Assembly: GCA_018971775.1 (NCBI GenBank)
Contig: JAGXAB010000008.1
Location: 57,286 to 121,285, forward strand
Direction: 5' to 3'
DNA length: 64,000 nucleotides
Source of the DNA: Cyanobacteria bacterium REEB67
Lineage (GTDB): Bacteria > Cyanobacteriota > Vampirovibrionia > Obscuribacterales > Obscuribacteraceae
A model generated the notes under the pieces. The model was not told the DNA's origin. It was given only the letters and a program-made list of their open reading frames with translations, and did no database searches. How positions within the stretch are numbered: position 1 is the stretch's first letter; each line of letters opens with the position of its first letter. A program made the translations under genes and the position numbers. This document shows, in pieces, positions 25,447 through 33,688 of the stretch.

Positions 25447-26925
25447 TTATTTGCCTTCGCGCTTGAGGCGTTCCATTTCTTCTTTGTGGTCGGCGAGATA
25501 GCCGATATTGGAAAAGGATGTACCGGCCAGTACGCCCGCTACTTTAGGCGTTTTGTCGGCACTGGGCGTGTCGGTAAATTTTAAATTGTTATTGTCGTTT
25601 CTGGTCGGCACGGTCTGGGTGATCGAAAGGCCGCTGTCTCCCGCAGCGGGTCTGAGCTGGCCGGCGTCAAAATCCGGTTTGGGGGAGCGGCCCGGCGTGA
25701 AGCGCGTTTCTTTGTTGCCGAGGCGATCGGCACTGATCATCAAGTTGGGCTGTTCGTTGGGGATTTCTTTGAGTTGGTCGGTATAGGTATGGGCGTCGAA
25801 GCTGTTGCGATCGAAGGGCACACGGTCGCCGGTCCAGGCCTTGTTCAGTTCGGTAATCGGCTGGCTGAGGGTTTTGCCGTTCGGTAGCTGAATCTCGCTG
25901 CTGCCCTTATCCTGGGCGAGTGGTGTTTTGCTGAAGGGATCGGCTGGTCGTGTCGTTACCGGCAGGACGCCGTCGCCCCTGACGGTGAGATTGTGGTCGG
26001 CGCTAAAGCTGTCCACCTGGCCATTCGGCCTGGTCGAATTGAGCTCGGTGGCGTTGAGGAAGTGGGCGCTGTATTTGTCGGTGCCTTCATTGCCGGCGGC
26101 GTGCAATACTTTTATGCCTTTGTCCTGCATATCTTTGATGGCGTCATTTGATTGGACCACATCCCTGGTCACCGCTTGCAGACCGGGATTGCTAGCATCT
26201 TCGCTCTTCGCTTTGAAACCATCGAGTAATTTGTCTTTGTTCTGGGCCAGATTATCGTTGCTCGCTTGAGCGCCGAAAAATCCGGTCGTGTCTTTGATCG
26301 AAAGGTCGCTGGGCATGCCTAAGCTGACATTGACGGCATCGCCTTTGCCGAGGGGCAATTCGCCCGATTTGATTTTATCGTCCAGGGCCTTCATTTGCTC
26401 GCCGTAGGAAGCGTCGCTCGTCTGCACGCGGTAGACGTTGAAACCATTGGCTTCGGCCGCTTTGGCGCTGATGTCACCGTGGGTTTCGGTGCTCAGTCCA
26501 CCGGCTTTTTCCTTTGGTCCGGCGAAATCATCGAGGACGGCGACGTTTGGTTTGTTCGGATCCGGATGCTCGGGCTTGCCGACAATCTTGATCGGCTGGC
26601 CGTCGGTCGGATCGTTCTGCGAGGCGCCCTTGTCTTTGGACGAGTCGTGAGCTTTGGGAGCGTCATGAGCGTCGTGAGCTTTGGGAGCGTCATGACCCTT
26701 TGCTTTCACTCCTCGTGTATCGCCAGTGCCCTGCAGACCGGCGAAGGGGTCGGTCATAATCAAATGGTCCGCTTCTGCTTTGCTTGTCTTGGTGTCCTGA
26801 CTGCCGTCTTTGCCGCCAGTATTGTGCTCCTTCATCAAAGCGAGCGCGTCAAATTGAGGCTGCTTGGGAGCGGCGTCGTGTTTTTCGACAGGCTTATCTG
26901 AATTGTGGACCTGGTCGGCAGACAT
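25447..26925 (-). CDS. Subtilisin-like (S8) serine peptidase-related protein without signal peptide
   Basis: A protein of about 490 residues. The first ~125 are disordered and rich in Lys, Asp, His and Ala, with KAHDAPKAHDA-type repeats. The S8 fold follows: NVAVLDDF (Asp about 132), THGDISAKAA (His about 149), VLHAAGNEG (oxyanion Asn), and near the C terminus AGVLAGTSFSNIGYLA (Ser about 470). All triad positions are present, but the long spacer and Arg/Asn-rich insert before the Ser are unusual. No signal peptide is seen. ATG 26925 with GGAG upstream is preferred over GTG 26952. Array B lies about 110 bases upstream. Confidence 0.75.
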   Translation of the reverse strand: MSADQVHNSDKPVEKHDAAPKQPQFDALALMKEHNTGGKDGSQDTKTSKAEADHLIMTDPFAGLQGTGDTRGVKAKGHDAPKAHDAHDAPKAHDSSKDKGASQNDPTDGQPIKIVGKPEHPDPNKPNVAVLDDFAGPKEKAGGLSTETHGDISAKAAEANGFNVYRVQTSDASYGEQMKALDDKIKSGELPLGKGDAVNVSLGMPSDLSIKDTTGFFGAQASNDNLAQNKDKLLDGFKAKSEDASNPGLQAVTRDVVQSNDAIKDMQDKGIKVLHAAGNEGTDKYSAHFLNATELNSTRPNGQVDSFSADHNLTVRGDGVLPVTTRPADPFSKTPLAQDKGSSEIQLPNGKTLSQPITELNKAWTGDRVPFDRNSFDAHTYTDQLKEIPNEQPNLMISADRLGNKETRFTPGRSPKPDFDAGQLRPAAGDSGLSITQTVPTRNDNNNLKFTDTPSADKTPKVAGVLAGTSFSNIGYLADHKEEMERLKREGK

Positions 26926-27033
26926 GGGTGGAAATACTCCAGAATGGCGCACCTGAAACTAGTTGTGCCCATACGGGTCAACTATTAAGCGGCTGATGAG
27001 GGCAGGGTGAGGCCTGTATGCGGTCGGCGGAAT

Positions 27034-27381
27034 TTGTTCGATACTTCAATTAAACTCGGCACTGGAGGTGTTCAGCTCTCAAAAAGTATCGAACAATGCC
27101 AAAAAAGGGTGCTTTAAAAGGCCTAAAGTATCGAATAAGGCTCAAAACAGTGGTCTAAAACTGGCGAAAATATCGAACAAGCTTGATCGGTAATCCTCGA
27201 GCCAGGACGGCAACGCTCGAATGACACTTTCGCTTCGTTCGATATTTTTGAGGTTTTTCGGGGTGCAAATTCGCCTTGTTCGATAATTTCTGTGCTTTTA
27301 AGGGCTAAATTTTGGCCTTGTTCGATACATTTTTTTTAGGAAATGCCTATTCCAGAAGGTTTCATCAATTTATCGAATGAC
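27034..27381. repeat. Symmetric eight-site TATCGAACAA array (copy B)
   Basis: Non-coding. TCGA cores lie at 27038 (pointing left), 27089, 27131 and 27173 (right), a degenerate one at 27217, then 27239, 27280 and 27322 (left) and 27373 (right). Spacings are 51, 42, 42, 66 (centre), 41, 42 and 51. Except for the longer centre the design is the same as at 5133-5440, although the sequence between the motifs has diverged. It lies between the subtilisin-like gene start and the terminator of the receiver gene. Confidence 0.85.
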
Positions 27382-27411
27382 TTTTGCTACTTCCTCTGAG
27401 ATTCTGGCCAA

Positions 27412-27424
27412 GTGTGTGTGTGTG
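27412..27424. repeat. GT dinucleotide tract beside array B
   Basis: GGCCAA followed by alternating GT, then GGTCGCCAAATGTTTT. The corresponding tract beside array A is GGCCA, GT repeats, GGCGGGCAAAATTTTG, so flanks as well as the tract are similar. Confidence 0.85.
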
Positions 27425-27465
27425 GTCGCCAAATGTTTTAAACTAATGAGTATAGTATAAATTTT

Positions 27466-27511
27466 GAAAAAAGCAGAGTGCAAAACCGGCTGTTTAAGCC
27501 AATCCGCACTC
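27466..27511 (-). terminator. Rho-independent terminator of the receiver gene
   Basis: On the minus strand GAGTGC...GCACTC with an inner GGCT/AGCC stem is followed by GCTTTTTTC; it lies about 25 bases after the stop at 27536. Confidence 0.75.
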
Positions 27512-27535
27512 CACCAAAAAATCTTGTCGATTTTT

Positions 27536-27970
27536 CTATTTGCTCTTCGCCTGTGCTGCGGCGCTCAAAGCATTAGCTAGCTGCTCGATGCCACCGCTCA
27601 GGCGCGAGACGATGTCGAATTTCTCGATACCGCCCAGTGCGCCAGCTGCAATCAGCTCTTTATTGAGAGAGCTGAGGCCGCTTGTGGCAATCACTTTCAG
27701 ACCGCGAGCGACGAGAGCCCGGGTGACGTCGACGCCCTGCATAACGCTGCCTTTAAGCCGCGAATCGACGAGGGCGTAGCAAATGTCATTGGCCTCTGCG
27801 TCGAAGCAGGTCTCGATGCCGCGGTCGTTGATGAAGATGAGTTTGCTTGCGCTATCGAGGCGGGCCCGGCAAAACCAGGTCACTTCGTAGTCGCGCTTAT
27901 CCAGGGCATAGACGAGTAGGTCGCCGAGGGTGATGTCATCTTCGACCAGCAGGATTTTTCTTTTGGTCAT
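27536..27970 (-). CDS. Stand-alone response-regulator receiver protein
   Basis: A 144-residue single-domain receiver with an intact phosphorylation site: acidic pair in LLVEDD (residues 11-12), phospho-acceptor Asp 69 in YALVDSRLKG, the Thr/Ser switch in VIATSG (T96) and the conserved Lys in GIEKFD (K117). A segment of about 15 residues (FINDRGIETCFDAEAND) before the acceptor strand is longer than usual. No output domain is present, so it probably acts through protein contacts. No histidine kinase is nearby. It follows the exported-protein gene at 27998 by 27 bases and may share its transcript. Confidence 0.85.
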   Translation of the reverse strand: MTKRKILLVEDDITLGDLLVYALDKRDYEVTWFCRARLDSASKLIFINDRGIETCFDAEANDICYALVDSRLKGSVMQGVDVTRALVARGLKVIATSGLSSLNKELIAAGALGGIEKFDIVSRLSGGIEQLANALSAAAQAKSK

Positions 27971-27997
27971 TATCTCTCCAGCGCCCGAGATAAAATC

Positions 27998-28618
27998 TCA
28001 GGGTAATGGTTTGCCGTCCGGATCAAGATGTATTGTGCGTTTGATCGTGCCGAAAGGTGAACTCACCTCGACTTCGATCGTGGTGTTGCCGGCCGCATCG
28101 TGGGAAACCTCCACGTGTTTGACAGGCATCCAGCCAAGCAGTGCCGATGCATTCACCTCGAGCCCGACGATGTTGTCGCAGATCAAAGTGCCGCTGCCGT
28201 CAAGCTTGTGACTGAAGGTGAGCGAGGTGTCGACGCGGATTTCGGCCGCGTCGGTTTTGGTGTCGTAGACCTGGCTCAAGGTAACATGCACAACGCCGCT
28301 TTTGGCTTCGATGTGCGTGACGTTGAGCGATAGCAGCAGTTTGGCGGCGTCCGCACCGAGTGCCTGGTCAAATTGCCCCTGATCGAGGTTGGTACCGTCT
28401 GGCAGGTTGGCGAAAAATTCGAGCAAATACTGATAGGGGTTGACCGCGCTCGGGGCGAACTGATGGTCGTGTATCCTGGTCTGGCGCCACGCACCACCAG
28501 CGATACTATTGTCGGTGCCGCCCGTCAGGCCGTCGATCTGGTTGCGGACGACATGAAGGCCGTAGACGCTTCCGAGAATCATGCAGATAGCGGCTATCGC
28601 GAAGTTAGACCGTCTCAT
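27998..28618 (-). CDS. Exported or membrane-anchored protein of unknown function
   Basis: A 206-residue protein starting MRRSNFAIAAICMILGSVYGL, an N-terminal signal or anchor. The rest is predicted soluble, rich in beta-strands: SGVVHVTLSQVYDTKTDAAEIRVDTSLTFSHKLDGSG and HVEVSHDAAGNTTIEVEVSSPFG (each in parts). No cysteine pair or catalytic motif is obvious. ATG 28618 is chosen because the longer in-frame ORF would run through the upstream terminator hairpin. A short gap separates it from the receiver gene. Function not recognised. Confidence 0.6.
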   Translation of the reverse strand: MRRSNFAIAAICMILGSVYGLHVVRNQIDGLTGGTDNSIAGGAWRQTRIHDHQFAPSAVNPYQYLLEFFANLPDGTNLDQGQFDQALGADAAKLLLSLNVTHIEAKSGVVHVTLSQVYDTKTDAAEIRVDTSLTFSHKLDGSGTLICDNIVGLEVNASALLGWMPVKHVEVSHDAAGNTTIEVEVSSPFGTIKRTIHLDPDGKPLP

Positions 28619-28653
28619 GGCTTCTTTCCGGTTGTGGGAGCTATTTCCTTGGC

Positions 28654-28709
28654 AAAAAAATGCCCGCGGTCTTGAAAGAGCTTTTGCCATGCTCTTCCAG
28701 GCCGCGGGC
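28654..28709 (-). terminator. Strong terminator after the His-rich protein gene
   Basis: GCCCGCGG/CCGCGGGC outer stem, inner AAGAGC/GCTCTT stem and a run of seven T on the minus strand, ten bases past the stop at 28719. Confidence 0.85.
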
Positions 28710-28718
28710 TTGGTTTTG

Positions 28719-29972
28719 TTATTGGCCCCTTCTTTCGGTTCTCGGACAGGTTTTGCTGCGGAGAACCGGCGGCGGGATTTCCAATTTGACCGCAACCTTG
28801 TTGCCTGTCAGGGGCGGCGGCGCGGTGGCAAGTGATGGCGGAGGAACGGCAACAAACGTGTCTGTGGTGTCAGCCGTGTTCGCTGTGTTCGCCGTGCCGA
28901 CCGGCGCGGGGGGCGGAGTCTGACCGCGCATGCGCAGCAGATTTTCGTCCGAATAGTTGGCGAAGAGAGAGTCGAGGTCGGCTCCTGATTTCTCCACTTC
29001 CTCCGGACGGGTGGTCTGCAAGAGCACCAGCTTGGCGCGGCGCTTGCGAGCCCACTCGGTCGGCTTGGCCCACTTGAGCGCGTCGAGCAGACCGGCTTCC
29101 AGCTTCGCCGAGAGCGTCTGGTGGGCATTGAGCGGCGTGCGCTTGATCGCCCACTGCTTGTCGTACTGGTCGAGCACGGGCAGGGAGACGATCTTCAGAT
29201 CAATGCGGGTCTCGTAGTCACCGATGTCAGCGAAGAACCAGGTGACGAGGTTGACCTCGAGGTAGGTCGACTGGCTGCGGTCAAAGATTTGTCTGCCCTT
29301 GACCGGACGACGCCACCAGGGGAGCTTTTTGCCGACCTGCCAGTATTGCCGCCATACGTGGGTGATGCCGTTCGCCTTGGGATACCAACCGGCGGGTGGA
29401 CGGCGCCGCGAATAGGGCGGCGAAAACTTCGACCAGTCGGTGAGATCGTTGAGCGAAATATCGATCGGGTTGAAGTTGCCGGTAGTGCCGCACACGCGGA
29501 TGGCGCCGAGGCTAGTGGCCAGTTCGGTGAAGGTGCGGGGCAGGTCGAGATAGCCGTGCGACAGGACGTGCACGCCATAGACGCGCCGCAGCGGGTCGTT
29601 CTCGGCCTGCTCCAGTGCTTTGAAGAAAACATCCTCGCTCTTGAGCGAGCGTTTGTGAGTATCGACGCCGTCGCCTGCGGTGCTGCTCTCCACGTGTCCG
29701 TGGTCGGGCATGCCGCTGTGGGCGTCGACGGTGGCATGGACGTGACCGAAGTTGCCGAAGCTGGGGCTCCCGCTGTGGGAGTGCGCAACCATCAGCGCTT
29801 CGATCGTCACTTTGCCGCTGTGGTCAAAACCACCATGATGGCCACCGAAATGGCCTTTGTCTTGATGTCCGTGACCGTGGCCTACGCCGAGGTCGGCATT
29901 GCCGAAGCCCGAGGAGTGGCCGATGTCCATTCCGGCGCCGTCATGGCCGCCGTGTCCGGATCCGTCAATCAT
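28719..29972 (-). CDS. Protein with a His/Gly-rich N terminus and an unknown globular domain
   Basis: A 417-residue protein with a perfect AGGAGGT site before ATG 29972. The first ~105 residues hold 18 His, many as GHGHGH, GGHHGG and HSHSG, plus Gly and Asp: a likely metal-binding or pH-responsive tail. Residues about 115-330 look globular, with RVYGVHVLSHGYLDLPRTFTELA, GITHVWRQYWQVGKKLPWWRRP and TYLEVNLVTWFFADIGDYETRIDL. The C-terminal ~80 residues are Pro/Thr/Ala-rich. No signal peptide. I do not recognise the family; metal storage or delivery is possible but unproven. Confidence 0.65.
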   Translation of the reverse strand: MIDGSGHGGHDGAGMDIGHSSGFGNADLGVGHGHGHQDKGHFGGHHGGFDHSGKVTIEALMVAHSHSGSPSFGNFGHVHATVDAHSGMPDHGHVESSTAGDGVDTHKRSLKSEDVFFKALEQAENDPLRRVYGVHVLSHGYLDLPRTFTELATSLGAIRVCGTTGNFNPIDISLNDLTDWSKFSPPYSRRRPPAGWYPKANGITHVWRQYWQVGKKLPWWRRPVKGRQIFDRSQSTYLEVNLVTWFFADIGDYETRIDLKIVSLPVLDQYDKQWAIKRTPLNAHQTLSAKLEAGLLDALKWAKPTEWARKRRAKLVLLQTTRPEEVEKSGADLDSLFANYSDENLLRMRGQTPPPAPVGTANTANTADTTDTFVAVPPPSLATAPPPLTGNKVAVKLEIPPPVLRSKTCPRTERRGQ

Positions 29973-30210
29973 AGATACCTCCTAAATTTTGAGACTGCGT
30001 CTGAGGCAGCCGTTGCTATGGCCCGTTTTGTGGGCATTTACAGGAGAACGCGACAGCCGACAGACTGATTGGTAGCTGTCTGATGCCGCCGCTAAAGAAG
30101 AATGTGAAAACCCGACATGGGTCTTGTCACGAGAGTAAAATGGAACCTGCCGCTCGTGTCTTGCCATCTGGCGCTGGCCGAGCCGGTCACTGACAACCCT
30201 TGAGGAGCCG

Positions 30211-31230
30211 ATGCACAAGCCCATGGACAAGCCAACAGGAAGGCCCGAATCGACCGATTCCGAAGACGCCTCTCTTAATTTGATGTCGCCGGTGCCGGAA
30301 GAAAGGCTCAACCTCTGGCTCCAGGAATTTTTCGGCAAGGAAGTCCGCATTGTCAAGCGAGCCCTTTTGCGTCACCGCGATCTGTCCTATGTGGAAAGAC
30401 TCGAGTTTCAGGACACTTTGCCTCAATCGCTCATTTACAAGGTCGTTCTACCACCCTGGGATGTCGAGCAGGATTTGCACGAACGCATTTTGATACCGTC
30501 CGTTTCCAATTCGCCACAGCTTTTCATGGCTGCTCATCACGGCCAGGCAACGGCCATGTTTATGGAAGACCTGGGGACCGACACTTTGATCGGTTCTGGC
30601 GGTTCGGCAGAGGTGGCGAAGCGCATTGGTGAGGAGCTGGCCAAGATGCACCGCTCTTATTCTTATCGCACCGATGAGCTGTTGCAGCTAAACATTTTGC
30701 GTTCACTTTCGCCAATCGATTACGAGACTTTTACCGCTGAGTTTTGCCGGAAGTTGTCGGGTTGGGGACTTCTGGCCAAAGGCGAAATCGAACAGATGGA
30801 GCGCCTTGCTAAGACGCTGGCGCCACCACTTGCAGGTGAACCGATCTCGCTGGTGCATGGCGATTTGTACGCCGAAAATATCATTCTGCGCGGCAATCGT
30901 TTGTTTATCATCGATTGGTCCTGGTTTACCAATCTCGGTGTACCCCTCGTCGATCTGGCCACGCTCAGTCTCGAGCATCACAAAAACGGTGCCTTTGCCA
31001 GATACCGCAATGAATTGATCGAGTCCTATTGCTTCGAGTCCGGACGTTCCGAAAAGGATGTACGAGCCACCCTTCCGTACGCCGAAACGCTCAGCCGTCT
31101 GCTTTTCCTCGAGTGGCTGGTCGAGCGCAAATCGCGCGGTATCGAAGGGACCACCGTCGGGCCGGTAGACAATCTGATTCGCTCGCTCGTGGCGGAACTC
31201 CTCAAACGCCTGGACGGCCTGACGGCTTAG
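30211..31230 (+). CDS. APH-fold (aminoglycoside phosphotransferase-like) kinase
   Basis: A 339-residue protein of the APH/choline-kinase superfamily. The N lobe contains LIYKVVLPP, whose Lys is a candidate ATP-binding residue. The C lobe has the catalytic SLVHGDLYAENIILRG and the metal-binding LFIIDWSWFTNLGVPLVDLATL. The physiological substrate is unknown; such solitary genes are often small-molecule or cell-wall-sugar kinases and need not give drug resistance. GAGGAG precedes ATG 30211. The stop is followed by three copies of a 29-bp repeat that reach into the convergent pepA gene. Confidence 0.78.
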   Translation: MHKPMDKPTGRPESTDSEDASLNLMSPVPEERLNLWLQEFFGKEVRIVKRALLRHRDLSYVERLEFQDTLPQSLIYKVVLPPWDVEQDLHERILIPSVSNSPQLFMAAHHGQATAMFMEDLGTDTLIGSGGSAEVAKRIGEELAKMHRSYSYRTDELLQLNILRSLSPIDYETFTAEFCRKLSGWGLLAKGEIEQMERLAKTLAPPLAGEPISLVHGDLYAENIILRGNRLFIIDWSWFTNLGVPLVDLATLSLEHHKNGAFARYRNELIESYCFESGRSEKDVRATLPYAETLSRLLFLEWLVERKSRGIEGTTVGPVDNLIRSLVAELLKRLDGLTA

Positions 31231-31242
31231 CCTCGCTTCTAG

Positions 31243-31318
31243 CGCTCGCCATGCGGCGATTCTGTTTTAAACGCTCGCCATGCGGCGATTCTGTTTTAGA
31301 CGCTCGCCATGCGGCGAG
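31243..31318. repeat. 29-bp tandem repeat (2.6 copies) duplicating the 3' end of pepA
   Basis: Units begin CGCTCGCCATGCGGCGA at 31243, 31272 and 31301. The third copy is the last codons of pepA (RRMASV and stop), so the end of the gene has been copied twice into the spacer. Each unit contains a TCGCC-ATGC-GGCGA hairpin followed by TTCTGTTTTA, so the array may also act as a repeated terminator for the upstream plus-strand kinase gene. Confidence 0.9.
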
Positions 31319-32846
31319 CCAGTGCCACCAGCGTGCGCACGCCGAAGCCGGTCGCGCCGCGAGGGTCGGGCCCGAGCTCGCGATCGCGGAAGGCGACGCC
31401 GGCGATGTCGAGGTGTACCCAGTTGATTTCCTCGCCGGCGAAGGCGCGGATGAAGTAGGCCGCCGTTGTCGATCCCGGCATGCCCCCCGAATTTTTCAGG
31501 TCGGCCATATCGGTGTTGTTGGCGGACTTGTATTCCTCCCACATCGGCATGGCGAGCAGCTTCTCGTCCTGGGACATGGCCGCGGCCACGACCGAGCTCG
31601 TGAAGTCGTCATGGTTGCCGAAGGCGCAGGCACCGACATCGCCAAGCACTTGCTTGACGGCGCCGGTGAGGGTGGCGAGGTCGACGATATTCTTATCGCC
31701 CTGCCGCTTGGCGTATTCGATCGCGTCAGCCAGAGTCAGGCGGCCTTCGGCATCGGTGTTGTCGATCTCGACGGTGAGGCCGTTCATCGACTTGAGCACG
31801 TCGCCGGGGCGATAGGAGCTGCCGTCGACCATGTTTTCGGTGGCGGCCATGACGGCGCGCACCTTGATGTTCAGGCCGAGGGCGGCGATGGCCTGGATGG
31901 CCGCGAGGGCGACGCCGCCGCCGGACATGTCGCGTTTCATATTGCGACTGCCGCCGTTTACCTTGATGTCGATGCCGCCCGAGTCGAAGGTGACGCTCTT
32001 GCCGACGATGGTCAGCTCGGCCACCGGCGGCTTGTTGTCGTGGTCTGCGGCAACCGGCGTGTAGAGCAGGTCCATCAGACGAGGCGGCTGGCTCGAGCCG
32101 CTGGATACGGCGAGGAGCAGGTTGGCGCCCATCTTCTTGAGGGCCTTGGTTTTGTGCACGGTGCAGGCGATCGTGCCGCCCGACGCTTTGGCTACCGCCT
32201 CGGCGTGCTTGGCCATGGCGCTCGGCGTCAGGACGTTGGCCGGCAGATTGGCCAGGTCGCGAGCATAGTTGACCGACTTGCCGATGGCAAAGCCAGAATT
32301 GAGGCCGGCTGCCACGTCTTCGAGGGTCGCGGCGTCGACGATCAGGTGCAGCTTCTTGAAGCGGACTTCTTTCTTGTGGCCGCCCTTCTCGGTCTTCTGG
32401 TGGTTCATGACGTAGTCGATCATGGCCGCGTAGCTGGCGATCGTCTCGGCCAGGGCGCGGTTGTCGATGCCGGCGACGCTCACTGCATCGAGGGCGGTGA
32501 AGCCGATTTGCTCCGCCTTGAGGCTCTTGGCGCGCTTGAGGGCGGCGGTCAGGCCCTTGCGGAAGCTCGCTTCACTGGCTTTGGCGCGGGCGCCGAGGCC
32601 GAAGAAAACGACATTTTTGGCCGCCAGGCGATTGTCAGAGAAATGCACCATCACTTCGCCGGCATTACCCTTGAAGCCTTCGGCCGAAGCCTGGCGTTGA
32701 GCGGCATTGGCGGTGGCGAGAATGACGGCGCGAGCAGCTTCGCCGGCGCCGACCAGATCGAGCACTTCGCCTTCGAAAACACCCACCAGGAGTGTATCGA
32801 CCGCGAGGACTGCCGGATTGGTAGTTGTACTTGTGCTGAACTTCAT
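31296..32846 (-). CDS. pepA: Leucyl aminopeptidase (M17 family)
   Basis: A 516-residue M17 cytosol aminopeptidase that removes N-terminal residues from peptides using two metal ions. The N-terminal macrodomain-like half is followed by the catalytic domain with VGKSVTFDSGGIDIK (usual form VGKGITFDSGG), NMKRDMSGGG, and the signature NTDAEGRL that supplies metal and active-site residues. ATG 32846 has GGAG seven bases upstream; an in-frame ATG four codons earlier would overlap that site. The CDS end lies in a 29-bp tandem repeat. A lone array-type motif (core 32859) lies just upstream of the start. Confidence 0.93.
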   Translation of the reverse strand: MKFSTSTTTNPAVLAVDTLLVGVFEGEVLDLVGAGEAARAVILATANAAQRQASAEGFKGNAGEVMVHFSDNRLAAKNVVFFGLGARAKASEASFRKGLTAALKRAKSLKAEQIGFTALDAVSVAGIDNRALAETIASYAAMIDYVMNHQKTEKGGHKKEVRFKKLHLIVDAATLEDVAAGLNSGFAIGKSVNYARDLANLPANVLTPSAMAKHAEAVAKASGGTIACTVHKTKALKKMGANLLLAVSSGSSQPPRLMDLLYTPVAADHDNKPPVAELTIVGKSVTFDSGGIDIKVNGGSRNMKRDMSGGGVALAAIQAIAALGLNIKVRAVMAATENMVDGSSYRPGDVLKSMNGLTVEIDNTDAEGRLTLADAIEYAKRQGDKNIVDLATLTGAVKQVLGDVGACAFGNHDDFTSSVVAAAMSQDEKLLAMPMWEEYKSANNTDMADLKNSGGMPGSTTAAYFIRAFAGEEINWVHLDIAGVAFRDRELGPDPRGATGFGVRTLVALARRMASV

Positions 32847-32942
32847 TGAAGTCTCCATTCGATATTTTGTTTGCCTGACTTGATGACCGCGTCTGCGATC
32901 GAGTCGGGCGTCAGAAAAAGCGCTGTCCGCATTTGACTGTGC

Positions 32943-32971
32943 GTCAGTCCGTCAGTCCGTCAGTCGGTCAG
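32943..32971. repeat. GTCAGTCC octamer tandem repeat at the mscS-like stop codon
   Basis: Three and a half GTCAGTCC units (the last imperfect) covering the stop codon and last codons (LLTD) of the minus-strand gene. Confidence 0.85.
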
Positions 32972-33688
32972 CAGTTTGAAAAGCTTCGGCTTTTGCTCAG
33001 CCTCGGACGGCTTTGCGGTAGGCTTCGGCTCGTATCCGGGCGGCAGAATAATCATGCTCGTCACTTTGAGGATCTTTACTGACTTGCCCCACATTTCGCG
33101 ATTGGGCACGATTTGCAGGCCTTCGGTGTTTTTGATCTGAGTGGAGAGATAGCCGATGTCGACGACTTTGCCTTTGACGTCGAGGCCGATCATGGCGATG
33201 TCATCGCCGACATTGAAACGTCTCGTCACCTGCAGCAGAGTGCCGGAGAAGAGGTCGCTGGCAATGTCTTTGAGGGCGAGAGCAAGAGCGGCGGTGAAAA
33301 CAGAGATGCCGAGGAAGAGTTTTCCAAGCACTTCTGGTGCCACCACGGACGCTATCACGAAGAGGGTGATGCCCCAGTAGAGAAGTTGAGTGGTGCGTAG
33401 CACCATCGTCCGTCCTCGCTCGCTTGCTCCTGCACTGTCCAGGGTGCGGGTGAGGGCGGCTTTGGCCGGGCGGTAGAGCAGGTAGGAAACGGAGAAGAGA
33501 AGAGCGCCGGTGAGAAGGTTGACCAGTGCGGGCACGAGCTTGACGCCCAGGCTCTTGAATTCGAAGACTTGCATCTTATCGAAAACATTCGGCAACCATT
33601 GTCCGCCGCAGGCGAGAATGGCGATACAGATCACGGCAATCGTCACGCTGACGCTGCGCATGCTAAAACGAGATTTTTCAGCCATCAT
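32960..33688 (-). CDS. MscS-family mechanosensitive channel-like protein
   Basis: A 242-residue membrane protein. Three hydrophobic segments precede an MscS core: the pore-lining TM3-like LGKLFLGISVFTAALALALKDIASDLFSG and the beta-domain start RFNVGDDIAMIGLDVKGKVVDIGYLSTQIKN (both shown in family alignments of MscS). It is shorter than E. coli MscS (286) at the C terminus, which ends with a Pro/Lys-rich tail. It should gate on membrane tension and release solutes under osmotic downshock. ATG 33688 with AAGGAA upstream is chosen. Its stop lies inside an octamer repeat. Confidence 0.82.
   Translation of the reverse strand: MMAEKSRFSMRSVSVTIAVICIAILACGGQWLPNVFDKMQVFEFKSLGVKLVPALVNLLTGALLFSVSYLLYRPAKAALTRTLDSAGASERGRTMVLRTTQLLYWGITLFVIASVVAPEVLGKLFLGISVFTAALALALKDIASDLFSGTLLQVTRRFNVGDDIAMIGLDVKGKVVDIGYLSTQIKNTEGLQIVPNREMWGKSVKILKVTSMIILPPGYEPKPTAKPSEAEQKPKLFKLLTD

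Noticed and set aside
29121..30068. Val/Ala-rich plus-strand frame opposite the His-rich protein gene
   Set aside because: It is the complement of the His/Gly repeats and lacks a ribosome-binding site; the minus-strand gene has a perfect AGGAGGT and a terminator.
30211..31230. Aminoglycoside resistance gene
   Set aside because: Only the general APH kinase fold is visible; such kinases mostly act on other small molecules and no resistance context is present.
31029..32849. 606-codon open frame opposite pepA
   Set aside because: Complementary to a well-conserved M17 aminopeptidase; the high-GC gene leaves the opposite frame open by codon bias.
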